From an uncultured Bacteroidales bacterium (GTDB taxonomy: Bacteria > Bacteroidota > Bacteroidia > Bacteroidales > UBA932), in assembly GCA_900317925.1 (NCBI GenBank), contig ONIQ01000003.1, forward strand, positions 1 through 64,000: 64,000 nt of DNA, in the 5' to 3' direction. The translations under genes and the position numbers were made by a program. Of the stretch, positions 24,851 to 32,218 are shown one piece after another (positions within the stretch are counted from its first letter, which is position 1; every line of letters starts with the position of its first letter). A model generated the notes under the pieces. That model was not told the origin of the DNA, searched no databases, and worked only from the letters and a program-made list of their open reading frames with translations.

Positions 24851-26242
24851 ATGTCCCGGCGGGTTCTCATCATCACGTACTACTGGCCGCCCTGTGGCGG
24901 TTCGGGCGTTCAGCGCTGGGTGAAATTCGCCAAATATCTCCCGGCGGCCGGATGGCAGCCCGTCATCTATACCCCGGAAAACCCTGAATATCAAGGAATT
25001 GACCATTCTCTCGAGGAAGAAATCCCCCCGGAGGCGGAAATCGTCAAACGGCCGATTATCGAACCGTACGGTATCTACCGGAAATTGATGGGTCACGGGA
25101 GCACGACCGATATGAAAGTGCTCACCTCCACCGAGGACGAGACCCCCGGCGGGAAAAGCTGGAAACAGCGGCTCTCCCTCTGGGTCCGCAGCAATCTGTT
25201 TGTACCCGATCCGCGCGTGGGCTGGGTGCGGCCATCGGTCCGATTCCTGAAAAAATACCTGCGGGAACATCCTGTGGATGTGATCGTTACCACCAGTCCT
25301 CCGCAATCGCTGCACCTCATTGGCGAACGCTTGCACCGCGAACTCGGCATCCCCTGGATTCCGGATTTCCGCGACCCGTGGACCCAGATGTACTGGTTCA
25401 AGCGGATGCCCTTCCTGCCCTGCGTGGAACGGCGGCATCATCGGCTGGAGCAGCGCGTGCTGGACAACGCATCGGCCGTGCTCACGGTCACGCCGCTGAT
25501 GCAGGAGGCTTATGCCGCGCGGACGCATACGCCCGTAGCCATGATTACCAACGGCTACGATGCCGAAGATTTTGCCCAGACGGTTCAGTCTGACGGCTTT
25601 TTCAACCTGGTTCATACCGGTCTTTTCCCGGTGGATGGCAATCCGCACGCCCTATGGAAGGTGCTGGCCGAAAAGTGCGCTGCAGACCCGGTATTCGCGG
25701 CCCGGCTGCGCATCCGCCTGGCTGGCAAGACCGACCGGAACATCTATGCATCCCTGCATGCCGCCGGACTGGACGGCAACGTGGTAGACTGCGGTTATCT
25801 GGACCATCGTGCAACGGTCCGGGAGCAACTGGGCGCCTCCGTGCTGCTGCTCCCCTTGCGCAACGATCCGGACTATGCGCTCATCCTGCCGGGCAAGTTG
25901 TTCGAATACCTGGCCGCTGGTCATCCCGTACTGGGAATCGGAGCCCCCGACGGAGCCATGGCGCGCGTTTTGGCCGATACCGGCGCCGGCTCCTGCTGCG
26001 CCTTTGACGACGAGGCCGGCATCCGCACCTTCCTGGACGCGGCCTGGGCGCGGTTTGCCGCCGGCGTAGCGCACGCAGCGAATGACGCCGGGGTACCCTC
26101 CGGTTCGTTCGCTGAAACGAGGGGATATGCTCTCTCGCCGGAGGGTACCCCGGCGGCCACTCCCGGAGCGGTGGAGCAGTATGAGCGACAGGCATTGACG
26201 CGCCGGCTGGCCGAACTGCTGGAGAGCGTAATTCGCAAATAA
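24851..26242 (+). CDS. Glycosyltransferase family 4-like
   Basis: 463 residues. N-terminal ITYYWPPCGGSGVQRWVKFAK is the glycine-rich acceptor-side loop of WcaI/GT4-type enzymes; IPDFRDPWTQMYWF and ITNGYDAEDF follow, and the C-terminal Rossmann half has LLPLRNDPDYALILPGKLFEYLAAGHPVLGIG with the donor-binding Glu. Likely adds a sugar from a nucleotide donor to a lipid-linked or surface polysaccharide on the cytoplasmic side. Residues about 410-440 are encoded by a 68-bp palindromic insertion (26087-26154) that keeps the frame; the sequence there is not typical of the family. Followed by the YfhO gene after 35 bases. Confidence 0.85.
   Translation: MSRRVLIITYYWPPCGGSGVQRWVKFAKYLPAAGWQPVIYTPENPEYQGIDHSLEEEIPPEAEIVKRPIIEPYGIYRKLMGHGSTTDMKVLTSTEDETPGGKSWKQRLSLWVRSNLFVPDPRVGWVRPSVRFLKKYLREHPVDVIVTTSPPQSLHLIGERLHRELGIPWIPDFRDPWTQMYWFKRMPFLPCVERRHHRLEQRVLDNASAVLTVTPLMQEAYAARTHTPVAMITNGYDAEDFAQTVQSDGFFNLVHTGLFPVDGNPHALWKVLAEKCAADPVFAARLRIRLAGKTDRNIYASLHAAGLDGNVVDCGYLDHRATVREQLGASVLLLPLRNDPDYALILPGKLFEYLAAGHPVLGIGAPDGAMARVLADTGAGSCCAFDDEAGIRTFLDAAWARFAAGVAHAANDAGVPSGSFAETRGYALSPEGTPAATPGAVEQYERQALTRRLAELLESVIRK
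26087..26154. repeat. 68-bp palindromic element inside the glycosyltransferase gene
   Basis: Arms GCCGGGGTACCCTCCGG (26087-26103) and its exact complement (26138-26154) enclose 34 bases that contain two further complementary pairs: TCGTT/AACGA at 26105-26120, and a second with wobble pairs ending CTCG at 26137. It could fold as a three-way junction. It lies in coding sequence without breaking the frame. Confidence 0.6.
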
Positions 26243-26277
26243 AACATCATTAATAGATTACACATTACGGCTACGAT

Positions 26278-28887
26278 ATGAAAAAACAGATACTTGGATT
26301 CGTGGGGGCGATAGCCCTGTTTCTGGTTCTGGCATACGGCTTCGTGCCGCAGGTCCTGTCCGGCAAAATCGTAAACCAGAGCGATATTTCCGGCTATATC
26401 GGCATGTCGCACGAGATGACGGAGTGGAACAAAGCACATCCCGATGACCCGACGGCCTGGACGGACGCCATGTTCGGCGGCATGCCCACGACCTCCATCA
26501 GCGCCCCGCGCCAGGGTGACTGGACGCAGCAGATCTATGATTTCCTGCTCACGGGCAAACGACCGGCCACCTATCTGTTCATTTCGCTGCTGGGCGCCTT
26601 CCTGCTCATGCTGAGCCTGGGAATCGAGGGCATCCTGGCCCTGGGCGGAGCGGTGGCGGTGACCTTCTGTTCCTATAATATCCAGATTATCCAGGTGGGC
26701 CACAACACCAAGATGCAGGCCATCGCCTTCCTGCCGTGGGTGCTGGCCGCCCTGATCTATACCTATCGGGCCGCACTGGAAGAAAAAAGCCGTTTGCAAC
26801 AGGAAAAATCCCGCAGCTGGTTGTGGAAAACCCTGCTGGGAGCCGCCCTGTTCGGGTTTGCCTTGAGTTTCCAGATCAAAGCGAACCATCAGCAAATCAC
26901 GTATTACCTGGCGCTGATGATCCTGCTGCTGGCCGTGGTGCTGCTGGTTTGGATCCTGTCCGATGGCGACCGCCGCAAGCGGCTGACCGGACGGTTCTTC
27001 GCCGCATCGGCCCTGCTGCTGGTGGTCGGCTGCATCGGCATCGGCACGAATACCATCAAACTGGCTCCGCTGTATGATTACACGCAGTACACGATGCGCG
27101 GCGGTTCGGAACTGAACGGGGGGAACGGCGGCGACAAGGCGGCTGTGAACCCGACCGGCAAAGGCGGTCTGGACCTGGAATACGCCACGGCCTGGTCCTA
27201 CGGTTGGGAAGAACTGCCCAACCTAATGATTCCGAATTTCAACGGAGGGTCCTCGGCGGGCGCTGTAAACCCTGCAAAATCAGAGACATACGCCCTTCTT
27301 AAGCAAGCCGGGCAGCCCAACTTGACCGAGATTGCCCAACACCTCCCGCTCTACTGGGGCCCGCAGCCCTTTACGGCCGGTCCCATGTATATGGGCGCCA
27401 TTTCCGTCTTCCTGTTCCTGCTGGGCCTGCTGCTCTATGAAGGCAAGGAAAAATGGTGGCTGCTGGCCGTCACCGTGCTGGCCGTGCTCCTGGCCCTGGG
27501 CAACCACCTGATGGGCTTCACGCGCTTCATGTTCCAATACGCGCCCCTGTACAACAAATTCCGCACGGTGTCTATGGCGCTGATACTCTTGCAGTTCACC
27601 CTGCCGATGCTGGGCTTCCTGGTGCTGGACCGCATCCTGAGGAACACCTATGACCGCAAGGCCGTTTTCCAAAAGACCCTCTGGGCATTCGCCATCACGG
27701 GCGGATTCTGCCTGCTATGCTGGCTGATGCCGGGTCTCGCAGGCGATTTCTCGGCCGCGTCCGACGCCGGACAACCCGAGGTGCTGGCCGATGCGCTCGC
27801 CGCCGACCGCCGGATGCTGCTGCGTTCCGACGCCCTCACTTCCTTCCTGCTCATCGGAGCCGCTACCGTGCTGATTCTCTGGTCGATGGCTTCTTCCTCC
27901 GACACCTCCGGAAAGGGCCGTTCCCGGTCCGGCATCGCCGCCACGGGCATCTGCGCGCTCATTCTCCTCAACCTCTTTGTAGTAGGAAAACGCTATCTGA
28001 AAGCCGACGATTTTACGACACCGCGCGATTTTACCCGCCAGTTCACCGCCCGCACGGTAGACAAACAGATCCTGGAAGATCCCGATCCCTCGTACCGCGT
28101 CCTGGACCTGACGGTGGACGTGTTCAACGACTCACACCCGTCCTACCACCACAAAAACATCGGCGGATACTCCCCCGCCAAATTGCAGCGGTACCAAGAC
28201 CTCATCGACCGGTATCTCGTGACCGAGATCAACGGACTGTACAAGTCGATGGACGGGGTGCAGACCATCGCAGAACTGGAAGAGCGGCTGCCGGACCTGC
28301 CGGTGCTGTCCATGCTCAACCTGAAATACCTGATCCTGGGACCGGAAAACGCCCCGGCGCGGTATCCGTACGGGAACGGCTCTGCCTGGTTCGTGGACAC
28401 CCTGGTCACGGTGGCTTCGCCCGATGACGAAATTGCCGCCCTGGGACGTTACGATCTGCGCACCACCGCCATCCTCGGGCCCGATTTTGCCGAGACGGTC
28501 CCCGCAAAGACCGCTTCCGATGAAAATGACGGCATCGAGATGCTCTCCTATGCGCCGAACGAGCTGCATTACCGGTACCGCGCGGCGAACGACCGCATGG
28601 CCGTTTTCAGTGAAGTCTGGTATCCGGGATGGAAACTCTCCATCCTACCGGAAGTGAAAGGTGCTCAGCAACAAGAACTTCCGCTACTGCGGGCCAACTG
28701 GATCCTGCGCGCGGCCCAGCTTCCCGCCGGCGAGGGCGAACTCGTCCTCCGCTTTGAGCCGGAAGTCTATGCCGTCAGCAAGAACGTCTCCCGTGCCAGC
28801 TCCATCGTCCTCATCCTCCTCACCCTCCTCGCCGCCGCCGGCTGCTTATACAACAAGGTCGTGTCTCCAAATTTGGACGCCATTTGA
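26278..28887 (+). CDS. YfhO family polytopic membrane protein
   Basis: 869 residues. Begins with a membrane helix, then a conserved periplasmic loop (DISGYIGMSHEMTEWNKAHP ... AMFGGMPTTSI) and about 12 more helices before a soluble C-terminal domain (about 570-840) and one last helix. This is the YfhO family (PF09586), GT-C-like membrane proteins; in Gram-positives YfhO glycosylates lipoteichoic acid, and Bacteroidota members are thought to handle lipid-linked sugars. The adjacent glycosyltransferase supports a role in surface glycan or lipid decoration. Exact reaction unknown. Confidence 0.88.
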   Translation: MKKQILGFVGAIALFLVLAYGFVPQVLSGKIVNQSDISGYIGMSHEMTEWNKAHPDDPTAWTDAMFGGMPTTSISAPRQGDWTQQIYDFLLTGKRPATYLFISLLGAFLLMLSLGIEGILALGGAVAVTFCSYNIQIIQVGHNTKMQAIAFLPWVLAALIYTYRAALEEKSRLQQEKSRSWLWKTLLGAALFGFALSFQIKANHQQITYYLALMILLLAVVLLVWILSDGDRRKRLTGRFFAASALLLVVGCIGIGTNTIKLAPLYDYTQYTMRGGSELNGGNGGDKAAVNPTGKGGLDLEYATAWSYGWEELPNLMIPNFNGGSSAGAVNPAKSETYALLKQAGQPNLTEIAQHLPLYWGPQPFTAGPMYMGAISVFLFLLGLLLYEGKEKWWLLAVTVLAVLLALGNHLMGFTRFMFQYAPLYNKFRTVSMALILLQFTLPMLGFLVLDRILRNTYDRKAVFQKTLWAFAITGGFCLLCWLMPGLAGDFSAASDAGQPEVLADALAADRRMLLRSDALTSFLLIGAATVLILWSMASSSDTSGKGRSRSGIAATGICALILLNLFVVGKRYLKADDFTTPRDFTRQFTARTVDKQILEDPDPSYRVLDLTVDVFNDSHPSYHHKNIGGYSPAKLQRYQDLIDRYLVTEINGLYKSMDGVQTIAELEERLPDLPVLSMLNLKYLILGPENAPARYPYGNGSAWFVDTLVTVASPDDEIAALGRYDLRTTAILGPDFAETVPAKTASDENDGIEMLSYAPNELHYRYRAANDRMAVFSEVWYPGWKLSILPEVKGAQQQELPLLRANWILRAAQLPAGEGELVLRFEPEVYAVSKNVSRASSIVLILLTLLAAAGCLYNKVVSPNLDAI

Positions 28888-28943
28888 TATCGGATTTGGA
28901 CCCCCCATCCGCCCCGTCTTCACCCTGCAATAAAAAATAGCCC

Positions 28944-30455
28944 CTAACCTCTGGCGGCGGTGCGGAAGGCGCTCGGGGACATGCCGTAGTGCTGCTGGAA
29001 CAGGCGATAGAAGGTGCTGCGGGAAGCAAAGCCGGCGTCTTCCCCCACGGCCGACACGGAAAGGTCGGACTCCTGTGACAGGGCTTCCGCGGCCCAGCGT
29101 AGCCTGAGGTGGTTCACAAAGTCTCCCAGGGTTTGCCCTGCGCAGGACTTCACGGCATCGGCCAGGTAAGTGCGGTTGGTGCCCAGCCTGGCGGCCAGGG
29201 TGTCGCGGGAAAGATCCGGGTCCTTGAAGAGCTCCTCCTGCTGCATCAGCGAGAGCAGGCCGGCATAGAGTTTTTCTTCGGCCGACAAGTCCTTGGTGGC
29301 GCTCTCTTCCACGAGCACCTGTTCGGCCTGTTCTTCCGCATGGAAGCTCTCCAATTGCGCCTGGAACAGGGCGCGGTTTTTCCTTCGGAGCGCACGCGCA
29401 TACAGCAGGATGGCGGCCAGCAGGGCCACCAGAAGGCCCACCACCGCCGTAAGGGCGGTATTTCGCTGCCTGGCGGCCTTGTTTTCCAGTTTGAGTTCCT
29501 GCAGCTGGAACTGCTTGGTGAGGGCGTTAAGCTGCTCGTTGGTGCGGTGCACCTGGGCCGAATCGCTCTCGGCCGCATAGAGGCGGTAACTGGCAACGGC
29601 CTGGGCCAGATCTCCGTTGTCGGTCTGGAAGTCGGCCAGGGCCTGGCGGAACTGGGCCGCCTTCAGGTAGTTTCCCAGGCGGAGGTTTCTTTGGATAAGC
29701 GTGTCCAGATGGGCGTAGGCGGCCTGTTTGTTGCCTACGGCCTGCTCATACTGCGCCACGGCGGTGAGGACCAGTTCGTCCTGGCTGCGGTCGTTCAGAA
29801 GGGCGTGGTAGCGGAGCAGGGTGTCCTTGAGGGCGGCGGCTTCTCTCATCCTGCCCAGCCGCTGCATCAGCACAAAGCGATAGCGGCTTTGCTTGAAACG
29901 GCTGGCGGTCTGGGGCTTGCCGCTTTTTTTCTCTATCTGCTCCAGCAGGGTTTGGGTGGAGTCGTTGATGTCCAAACCGTCCTCCAGGGCATTCAGGTTC
30001 ATGGAAACGGCCTGCAGATTGAAGCCGGCCCGGAGAGCCCGGTTGTTTTCCCCCAGGGCCTGTAACTGCTTGAAAGCACGCCGATAATGGGGACCGGCCT
30101 CGGCCGGCTGGCGGTTCCCCAGATAAAACTGGCCGAAGCAGAACTCCGTGACGGCGGTGCCGATGGGGCTGCCTTCTGCATCGGAGGACATCTGCTGAAG
30201 GGTGGCCATAGCTTCATCGAAGCGGCCCATCACCTGCAAACGGTCCAGCAGGGTGGCGTAGGCGTTGAAGAGCTCGCGTTCGTTCTGGTTTTCTTTGTGA
30301 TACTGCACCAGGTCCCTGCAGGCTTTCAGGAAACCTTCCTGGTCCCCGGCATTATACAGCTCCGCCAAGTGGGCACGACGGGCGGAATCGGCCTGCCGGG
30401 CGGTCTGTGCGGGCGTTGCCGCCCATAAAAAAAGAATGAGTACAAATGCAAGCAT
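28944..30455 (-). CDS. Hybrid TPR sensor / AraC-type transcription regulator
   Basis: 503 residues. Signal or anchor helix (MLAFVLILFLWAATPAQT), tetratricopeptide-like helices (about 25-300), a membrane helix (ALTAVVGLLVALLAAILLYA), a basic coiled linker, and a C-terminal AraC DNA-binding domain: first helix-turn-helix DPDLSRDTLAARLGTNRTYL, second DLSVSAVGEDAGFASRSTFYRLFQQHYGMSP. This puts a sensor outside the membrane and the DNA-binding domain inside. It lies downstream of, and on the same strand as, two surface lipoprotein genes whose promoters share phased repeats, so it is the obvious candidate regulator (inference). A TACATTTG element ends only four bases before the ATG, within a palindrome. 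Confidence 0.88.
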   Translation of the reverse strand: MLAFVLILFLWAATPAQTARQADSARRAHLAELYNAGDQEGFLKACRDLVQYHKENQNERELFNAYATLLDRLQVMGRFDEAMATLQQMSSDAEGSPIGTAVTEFCFGQFYLGNRQPAEAGPHYRRAFKQLQALGENNRALRAGFNLQAVSMNLNALEDGLDINDSTQTLLEQIEKKSGKPQTASRFKQSRYRFVLMQRLGRMREAAALKDTLLRYHALLNDRSQDELVLTAVAQYEQAVGNKQAAYAHLDTLIQRNLRLGNYLKAAQFRQALADFQTDNGDLAQAVASYRLYAAESDSAQVHRTNEQLNALTKQFQLQELKLENKAARQRNTALTAVVGLLVALLAAILLYARALRRKNRALFQAQLESFHAEEQAEQVLVEESATKDLSAEEKLYAGLLSLMQQEELFKDPDLSRDTLAARLGTNRTYLADAVKSCAGQTLGDFVNHLRLRWAAEALSQESDLSVSAVGEDAGFASRSTFYRLFQQHYGMSPSAFRTAARG

Positions 30456-30472
30456 TCACAAATGTACTCATT
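30435..30472. promoter_or_regulatory. Palindrome with TAnnTTTG over the start of the AraC/TPR gene
   Basis: AATGAGTACA (30435-30444) and TGTACTCATT (30463-30472) are perfect complements 18 bases apart, with a nested ATGC-AA-GCAT. The minus-strand TACATTTG (30459-30466) lies inside, four bases from the ATG at 30455. Suggests autoregulation and a very short or absent leader. Confidence 0.5.
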
Positions 30473-30494
30473 ATTTTGGAATTGCGGGCCGAAA

Positions 30495-30617
30495 CTACCA
30501 AAAGATCTCTTCGTTAAACCCGTTGAAGTTGGGATCCTCCCCGCTGACGGCAATCATGCCTTCCGGTTTAAGCGCTATCACAATGCCTTCCGGGGCAACA
30601 TAACGTTGTTTTTCCAT
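30495..30617 (-). CDS. Small peptide (40 aa) following a surface lipoprotein gene
   Basis: Starts two bases after the stop codon of the 460-residue lipoprotein gene. The peptide begins MEKQRYVAPEGIVIALKPEG and ends in an acidic, Asn/Phe-rich tail. It shares the pattern basic N-terminus, Y-x-x-P-E, alternating hydrophobic strand with the peptides at 34934..35065 and 48832..48972, each next to a surface lipoprotein gene. Such short proteins are common in Bacteroidales genomes but lack an assigned function. No signal peptide. Confidence 0.65.
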   Translation of the reverse strand: MEKQRYVAPEGIVIALKPEGMIAVSGEDPNFNGFNEEIFW

Positions 30618-30619
30618 GG

Positions 30620-32002
30620 CTAGTAGGTAATTTCGGGATTGAAGGTATTCAGGATGGGATCTGTGGGACCGGCCATGGCACGGACGGCGAGTGCTTCCGT
30701 GGGTTCGGCGAAGATAATCGCCAGCTTGTCTACGGGGTCGCCGGACTCCACCTGGACGCAAAATGCAGTTGTTTCGTCTTTAAGGGTGGATGTCCAGTAA
30801 CATCCATTCTGCAGTAAGATGTACTTTCCATCCTTGTCCACGCCCAGCATGCCCTTAATCCCGCGGTCCACGACGATGGGCGTCCAGGTGAGTCCGTTTA
30901 TGAGAGCCAACCATTCGGCCCTGGACGGAATCTTCTCACCAAGGGCGTTTGCCGTTTGGAAATTGAACGTGGTCAGGTATTCGCTCGCGGCGGGCACATA
31001 GTCGCCGTAATTTTTGATTTTCCAAGCGCCCAGAGAGCCGGATGCGCCGGAAAGTTCTACGGCGCTGTTGCTGCCGCGAACCGGCATCCAGCGCGGGCTG
31101 TCGTTTGAGGGCAGGAGAACGGCGTCGTGGCTGACAAGCGGGTTGAGGGGATTGACGTACAAGTCTTTTGTTTCTACCGGCTTCATCGTTCCATGGTATT
31201 CCCAAAAGGTTCTGCGAAGGTAGTATCTGTTTCCGTATGTGTTCTGGTAGTCTTCTTCACCAACCAGGCAGCCGGAAAAGAGAAAGCCGCCTTTATAAGC
31301 ATTGGCACTCATTTCATAACCGGCATAGTCGGGGTCACCCATCCTGTAATCTCGTTCAATCGCCAGCCCTGTAGCACTAATTGCATTGATGCCGCAAGGC
31401 GTCACTGCCGGGCAGGAGAGCGTGTATTCATCATTTCCAGCCAATTTTGTAGCGGCATCCGGATCCTTGACATAAAACTGGACAAACCCTTCCGGAATGG
31501 TCATATTAAACGCTCCGGATACTTTATTATTGGTCACCACATAGTGGAGTGTACCTGTAAGCCAATAGGAACATTTTGCGTAGTAATTGTCATTATCAAT
31601 AAAAAAGCGTGGTTCGGAAGATCCGCCGCTGGATATCTTACTGTCGCTTCCGAAGGGGAGATACAGGGCCCGCATCAGACCTTCATTGCCATTGGAAAGG
31701 CCGATGGCGCCTTCCGTATCCCCGTTCATCTCCACGGTAGTCCAGGCGGTACCGTCGTAACGCATCTGCAGGTGCTTGGGCGCCTCCACGCCTTCGAAGA
31801 AGACAAAGATTACATCGCCCGCCTCCCAGCCGGTCTTGATGGCCTTGGTGGCCGGGGCGTCGCCGGAGTAGTTGGCCGTAAGTTCAAAAACAATCTTCGG
31901 CTGAGCTTGGGGTTGAGGTTCGGGGGAATTACTCTCTTTCTGGCAGGACACCAGGGCGGCAAGGGCCGCGAGTGCAAGCGCAAAAATCTTTTTCATATCC
32001 AT
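30620..32002 (-). CDS. Fimbrillin-like surface lipoprotein
   Basis: 460 residues, lipoprotein signal MDMKKIFALALAALAALVSC (ATG at 31996 equally possible). After the Cys come a Pro/Gln-rich linker and IVFELTANYSGDAPATKAI followed by WEAGDVIFVFFEG, the TKA-x-W-x-x-GD pattern found at the start of Mfa/Fim-type fimbrillin and Mfa2-like domains. The C-terminal part (PSRAEWLALINGL ... GCYWTSTLKDETTAFCV) resembles FISUMP/major-paralogous surface domains. Expected to be exported to the cell surface. Its upstream region shares an extended repeat pattern with that of the locus at 35065. Followed at once by a 40-residue peptide gene. Confidence 0.8.
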   Translation of the reverse strand: MDMKKIFALALAALAALVSCQKESNSPEPQPQAQPKIVFELTANYSGDAPATKAIKTGWEAGDVIFVFFEGVEAPKHLQMRYDGTAWTTVEMNGDTEGAIGLSNGNEGLMRALYLPFGSDSKISSGGSSEPRFFIDNDNYYAKCSYWLTGTLHYVVTNNKVSGAFNMTIPEGFVQFYVKDPDAATKLAGNDEYTLSCPAVTPCGINAISATGLAIERDYRMGDPDYAGYEMSANAYKGGFLFSGCLVGEEDYQNTYGNRYYLRRTFWEYHGTMKPVETKDLYVNPLNPLVSHDAVLLPSNDSPRWMPVRGSNSAVELSGASGSLGAWKIKNYGDYVPAASEYLTTFNFQTANALGEKIPSRAEWLALINGLTWTPIVVDRGIKGMLGVDKDGKYILLQNGCYWTSTLKDETTAFCVQVESGDPVDKLAIIFAEPTEALAVRAMAGPTDPILNTFNPEITY

Positions 32003-32058
32003 TTTTGTTTTGATTGGTTTTCCTGCTGCAAAGATGAAACAAAAAGCGCCGATGTTTA

Positions 32059-32124
32059 TGTCACCTGCGCAAAACTTTGTGTCATCTGTGCAAAATCGGC
32101 CCCCCGTGCCCCCCTTTTGTGCAC
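32059..32124 (-). promoter_or_regulatory. Phased direct repeats upstream of the 460-aa lipoprotein gene
   Basis: Plus-strand TGTCACCTGCGCAAAA (32059-32074) and TGTCATCTGTGCAAAA (32080-32095) repeat with a 21-bp period, i.e. two helical turns. A third related box, TTTTGTGCAC, lies at 32115-32124. The same arrangement occurs at 35125-35196. Confidence 0.6.
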
Positions 32125-32218
32125 AGACTGCCGATAGAAAGCGAAGCGAGGGCCTGCGTGTGTTTGCAGGCCCTCGCGGGTGTTCCGGAGCGGGAAATGG
32201 ATTGGAAACGCCCGGGGA

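Noticed and set aside
23747..25648. A 633-codon minus-strand frame
   Set aside because: Antisense to ychF and the glycosyltransferase; shadow.
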